This document shows positions 6,516 through 8,655 of a stretch of 8,655 bases of DNA, one piece after another. The position numbers and the translations under genes were made by a program. How positions within the stretch are numbered: position 1 is the stretch's first letter; every line of letters begins with the position of its first letter. The stretch is from the NCBI GenBank assembly GCA_964603025.1, contig CAZRTO010000052.1, positions 1 through 8,655 on the forward strand, read 5' to 3'. The DNA is from CALFCX01 sp964603025 (GTDB lineage Bacteria; Margulisbacteria; WOR-1; JAKLHX01). The notes under the pieces are model-generated. The model was not told the DNA's origin and searched no databases. It worked only from the letters and a program-made list of their open reading frames with translations.

Positions 6516-6537
6516 TGCCTGCCTGTCGGCAGGCAGG
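6516..6537. repeat. GC-rich palindrome between rnfB and apbE
   Basis: CCTGCCTG (6518-6525), the loop TCGG and CAGGCAGG (6530-6537) form an 8-bp perfect stem. A second register pairs TGCCTGCC (6516-6523) with GGCAGGCA (6528-6535). It begins immediately after the rnfB stop and abuts a copy of the 14-bp repeat that carries the apbE ribosome binding site. No T run follows, so it is not a classical terminator. Such GCCTGCC/GGCAGGC palindromes recur as dispersed elements in several uncultured phyla (from memory, not checked). Confidence 0.75.
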
Positions 6538-6551
6538 GATGAAGGATGACG
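6538..6551 (+). repeat. Third copy of the 14-bp repeat, carrying the apbE ribosome binding site
   Basis: GATGAAGGATGACG here is identical to 3053-3066, and the match extends one base each side. Its AAGGA (6542-6546) lies 6 nt before the apbE ATG at 6553. Confidence 0.7.
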
Positions 6552-6552
6552 T

Positions 6553-7530
6553 ATGAAGAGAGGCGCGCTGCTGACTGCTGTCCTCGTTTTGATATCCGGA
6601 TGTTCATCCGTCCAAATTCATGAAGAGTCATTCCCTGTCATGGGGACGGTGGCGCAAATAAAGATCGTTTCTTCGGACACTGCCGGCGCGAAAGATGCCG
6701 CGCTTAAGATCAGACTGCTACTTAAGAAGGTGGAGTCCGACTTAAGTTACTACGATCAGTCCAGCAGGCTTTCACAAATAAACCGACAAGCCGCTCACGG
6801 CTTTGTAGAGCTCCGCAGCGATGAATCGGCACTTATTCGGAGGGCCTTGATCGTTTCCGCTCTGACCGAAGGCGCGTTCGATATAACCTTTTATCCCGTA
6901 TGGGACGCGTGGAAGGCCGCAGAAAAAACCGGAAGCCCGCCGACGCCGGCCCAGCTTAAACAAGCGCTTAGCAAGACAGGATACAGAAAGGTCATTATAT
7001 CTGACAACGGCCGGAAGATGCGTTTTTCCTCGCCGGATATAACCATTAACCTCGGGGGCATAGCAAAAGAATACGCCCTGATCAAATGCGCGGAGCTTTT
7101 GCATGACATAGGCGTTCAAAACGCGCTCGTCAGTCTTGGCGGTGATATCCTGGCGCTCGGAGAGGGCAGGGGGGGGGGCTGGACGGTGGGAGTTCAAGAC
7201 CCTTTTAAACCTTCAGGTATCGCAAAAGAGATAAAAGCAAAGGACAAGCTCGTTCTTACGTCAGGGATATATGAGCGTTATGTTGAGGTGGGAGGCAAAA
7301 AATACCATCATATAATAGATGTGCGCACGGGATATCCTGCGGAAGGGCTTGCCAGCGTAACTATATTGAGAGATGTCGGTGCCAAGGACACTGTCCCCTC
7401 GATAGCCGTTTTTCTAATGGGCAGGGAAAAAGCGATGCAATACCTTGGCAGGAATCCTTCCATACAGTACTACATAATTGACTTGGATGGAAGCGTCCTG
7501 GCAAGGGGCCGTAAAGAAAAAGGCCCATAA
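6553..7530 (+). CDS. apbE: FAD:protein FMN transferase, lipoprotein
   Basis: A 325-residue lipoprotein that should transfer FMN from FAD to threonines of RnfD and RnfG, using Mg2+, on the outer face of the membrane. The signal peptide ends in a lipobox LISG before C17. ApbE features are FPVMGT (27-32), the SYYDQSSRLSQINR stretch (65-78), FDITFYPVWDAW (109-120), INLGGIAKEYAL (165-176), ALVSLGGDI (191-199), TSGIYERYVEVGGKKYHHIID (residues 237 to 256), VRTGYPAEG (257-265) and D279 in AKDTVPSIAVFLMG. The usual Thr four residues after that Asp is Ser here. The start has AAGGA 6 nt upstream. A run of ten G residues (7169-7178) encodes part of RGGG. The last few residues and the stop codon lie in the left arm of hairpin repeat copy 2, so the C terminus may have been altered by the repeat. 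It is the last gene of the rnf operon. Confidence 0.96.
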   Translation: MKRGALLTAVLVLISGCSSVQIHEESFPVMGTVAQIKIVSSDTAGAKDAALKIRLLLKKVESDLSYYDQSSRLSQINRQAAHGFVELRSDESALIRRALIVSALTEGAFDITFYPVWDAWKAAEKTGSPPTPAQLKQALSKTGYRKVIISDNGRKMRFSSPDITINLGGIAKEYALIKCAELLHDIGVQNALVSLGGDILALGEGRGGGWTVGVQDPFKPSGIAKEIKAKDKLVLTSGIYERYVEVGGKKYHHIIDVRTGYPAEGLASVTILRDVGAKDTVPSIAVFLMGREKAMQYLGRNPSIQYYIIDLDGSVLARGRKEKGP

Positions 7531-7639
7531 TGGCCCGCAAGGTGATAAAGGGCGGAAGGCTTAAAGGGCTCAACGTTGAAAATCCTTTTGTGTCTTCTGC
7601 CTTTTCTGCCATTATGGGCCTTCACGGGCCTTTTTCTTT
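7513..7639. repeat. Hairpin-forming interspersed repeat, copy 2 (likely terminator of the rnf-apbE operon)
   Basis: AAAGAAAAAGGCCC (7513-7526) is the exact reverse complement of 7626-7639. In an alternative register AGGCCCATAATGGC (7521-7534) pairs perfectly with 7608-7621. The apex holds the palindrome TCAACGTTGA (7570-7579). It shares its sequence with copy 1 (1129-1252). The apbE stop codon (7528-7530) lies in the left arm, and the right arm ends in GGGCCTTTTTC, so the RNA hairpin could stop transcription or protect the operon mRNA's 3' end. In-frame reading through the right arm would wrongly extend secG upstream. Confidence 0.75.
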
Positions 7640-7647
7640 GTTTCTAT

Positions 7648-7677
7648 TTGACAACTTCCCCGGACTTATGCCACAAT
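7648..7677 (+). promoter_or_regulatory. Promoter of secG
   Basis: A perfect TTGACA -35 (7648-7653) is followed, 18 bp on, by CACAAT (7672-7677); an overlapping TATTAT lies at 7677-7682. Transcription would start between about 7684 and 7690, within a few bases of the secG ATG at 7690. It lies just downstream of the T-rich arm of hairpin repeat copy 2. Confidence 0.55.
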
Positions 7678-7689
7678 ATTATCCGTAAT

Positions 7690-7905
7690 ATGAAAACATT
7701 CCTTCTTGTTGTCCAAATGCTTTCCGGTCTGGGCCTTATCGTGACAGTGCTCTTGCACAGCGCCAAGGGCGAAGGCTTGGGAGGGATAGGCGGCACTGCC
7801 CACATCTTTGGTTCTCAAAAAGGCCTTGAAGAAGGCTTGAACAGGCTCACCACTATCATCGCCGCGGTGTTCATCGCGGTATCGATACTGGTAATGTTCA
7901 TTTAA
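7690..7905 (+). CDS. secG: Preprotein translocase subunit SecG
   Basis: A 71-residue SecG, the small auxiliary subunit of the SecYEG channel that aids SecA-driven protein export. It has two transmembrane helices (about 3-22 and 53-70) joined by a Gly-rich loop with the family signature HSAKGEGLGGIGG (23-35) and FGSQKGLEEGLNRLT (40-54). The ATG at 7690 is preferred because it gives a normal SecG N terminus. An upstream in-frame extension (from TTG at 7576) would run through the repeat and promoter and is spurious. No Shine-Dalgarno site precedes the ATG, so the mRNA is probably near-leaderless. The MscS-like gene follows 18 nt after the stop. Confidence 0.92.
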   Translation: MKTFLLVVQMLSGLGLIVTVLLHSAKGEGLGGIGGTAHIFGSQKGLEEGLNRLTTIIAAVFIAVSILVMFI

Positions 7906-7923
7906 CAAAGGAGGGATCGCGGC

Positions 7924-8577
7924 ATGGCAGATATATTATCGCTTTTTTCGACTCCGCTCGGTGTGCATATCCAAAAATTGGCCTTTGCTTCGGTGCTTTT
8001 GGTGGCCGCTTTTCTTTTGTCCAAGCTTATCCAAACTCTTTTTGTAGCGCTGCTTGACGCCATTGGCATAGAGGCTGTTTCCGAAAAGATAAAGCTCAAA
8101 GATCTTCTCAAAAAGGCGGAGCTCGGAACAACGACGTCGGGACTTTTGGGCGACATCGTGTTCTGGGGGGCTTTTCTGGCCATGACCGCGGCGATAATCT
8201 ACTCGATGCAGTTCATGAGGGGCGTGGCCATCTTAAGGACGGTGCTTTCTTACGTGACGGTCAATGCCGTGAACGCCTCTTTTGTCCTGATACTCGCGGT
8301 CATACTGGCTTCATTCCTGTCCGGGCTTATCGTTTTTATCGGCGGATTGATCAATCTTCCCGGCTACAAGCTTATTGCCCGCGTGCTGCAGTATGCCGTT
8401 GTCATATTCGGTATAGTTCTAGGCCTTGAAAAACTGGGGATCGCCGCTTCGGTGTTCCTGGACAGGCCGGACATAATACTCGGGTTCTTCGCTCTTGCGG
8501 GTGCCATAGCCTTCGGGCTGGGCTGCAAGGACCTTGCGGAGAACTTCCTGGCGAATTTTTTGAGGAACAGCAGATAG
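7924..8577 (+). CDS. Small MscS-like membrane protein with TM-helix repeats
   Basis: A 217-residue, strongly hydrophobic protein with about five membrane segments (roughly residues 18-45, 77-97, 116-141, 150-170 and 183-200). Its C-terminal ILGFFALAGAIAFGLGCKDLAENFLANFL region resembles the pore-helix segment of small mechanosensitive channel proteins (usually GLGxxDLA), and the whole fits the conserved TM-helix family found in MscS relatives. It stops right after that helix and lacks the cytoplasmic beta domain of true MscS, so channel function is not certain. AAGGAGG (7908-7914) lies 9 nt before the ATG. It follows secG closely and is probably co-transcribed with it. Confidence 0.75.
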   Translation: MADILSLFSTPLGVHIQKLAFASVLLVAAFLLSKLIQTLFVALLDAIGIEAVSEKIKLKDLLKKAELGTTTSGLLGDIVFWGAFLAMTAAIIYSMQFMRGVAILRTVLSYVTVNAVNASFVLILAVILASFLSGLIVFIGGLINLPGYKLIARVLQYAVVIFGIVLGLEKLGIAASVFLDRPDIILGFFALAGAIAFGLGCKDLAENFLANFLRNSR

Positions 8578-8623
8578 AAACCGGGTCTTTTCTAATCTTA
8601 GACAAGAAGGGGGTGATTCAATA

Positions 8624-8655
8624 ATGAAGAAAGTTATAAGTTTTGCTTTGGTGGC
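8624..8655 (+). CDS. Start of an unidentified gene with a likely signal peptide (partial)
   Basis: Only ten full codons are visible, giving MKKVISFALV, which looks like the start of a signal peptide (Lys-rich n-region, then hydrophobic). The start is strongly supported by AGGGGGTGAT at 8608-8617, a near-complete match to the anti-Shine-Dalgarno sequence, 6 nt before the ATG. The gene runs off the window and cannot be identified. The 46-nt gap after the MscS-like gene shows no clear terminator, so co-transcription is possible. Confidence 0.7.
   Translation, partial: MKKVISFALV

Noticed and set aside
7576..7689. N-terminal extension of SecG from a TTG at 7576
   Set aside because: It runs through the hairpin repeat and the TTGACA promoter, and SecG homology begins at 7690.
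1..8655. CRISPR arrays, tRNA or rRNA genes
   Set aside because: No regularly spaced repeats of CRISPR size, and no cloverleaf or rRNA-like sequence was recognised on either strand by eye.

Overview
The window looks like ordinary chromosomal DNA from an uncultured, probably anaerobic or fermentative bacterium. The clustered membrane redox genes, a single-RRM protein, an ORF6N protein and abundant short palindromic intergenic repeats would fit a lineage such as Omnitrophota or Elusimicrobiota. That assignment is an inference from gene content and repeat style, not from a marker gene.

Layout. (1) 1-530: an extended -10 promoter, a leader of about 120 nt, a small RRM RNA-binding protein gene and a clear rho-independent terminator. 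(2) 527-1102, minus strand: a phage-type ORF6N-domain protein gene that carries a 27-nt near-perfect palindrome inside its coding sequence. (3) 1129-1318: a hairpin-forming repeat (copy 1), followed directly by a promoter and rseC. (4) 1319-7530: a compact plus-strand operon, rseC-rnfC-rnfD-rnfG-rnfE-rnfA-rnfB-apbE. Genes overlap or are separated by a few bases, except at the rnfB/apbE junction, which holds a GC-rich palindrome and a short repeat. (5) 7513-7639: a second copy of the hairpin repeat, which contains the apbE stop codon and ends in a T-rich arm. (6) 7690-8577: secG from its own promoter, then a small MscS-like membrane protein gene. (7) 8624 to the end: the first codons of a gene with a strong Shine-Dalgarno site and the start of a likely signal peptide.

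How the genes work together. RnfABCDEG is the membrane ferredoxin:NAD+ oxidoreductase, which couples electron transfer between ferredoxin and NAD(H) to H+ or Na+ transport. RnfD and RnfG both carry the Dxx(S/T)xAT flavinylation motif. ApbE, encoded last in the operon, is the transferase expected to attach FMN to those threonines. RseC, encoded first, is a membrane Cys-rich protein family known to accompany Rnf/Rsx systems.

No clearly new enzyme system is visible. The most unusual signals are in the DNA itself: a paired hairpin repeat bracketing the Rnf operon, a long palindrome inside the ORF6N gene, a 14-bp repeat that supplies ribosome binding sites at two operon junctions, a G10 tract in apbE, and apparently near-leaderless starts for the two genes just downstream of the hairpin repeats.
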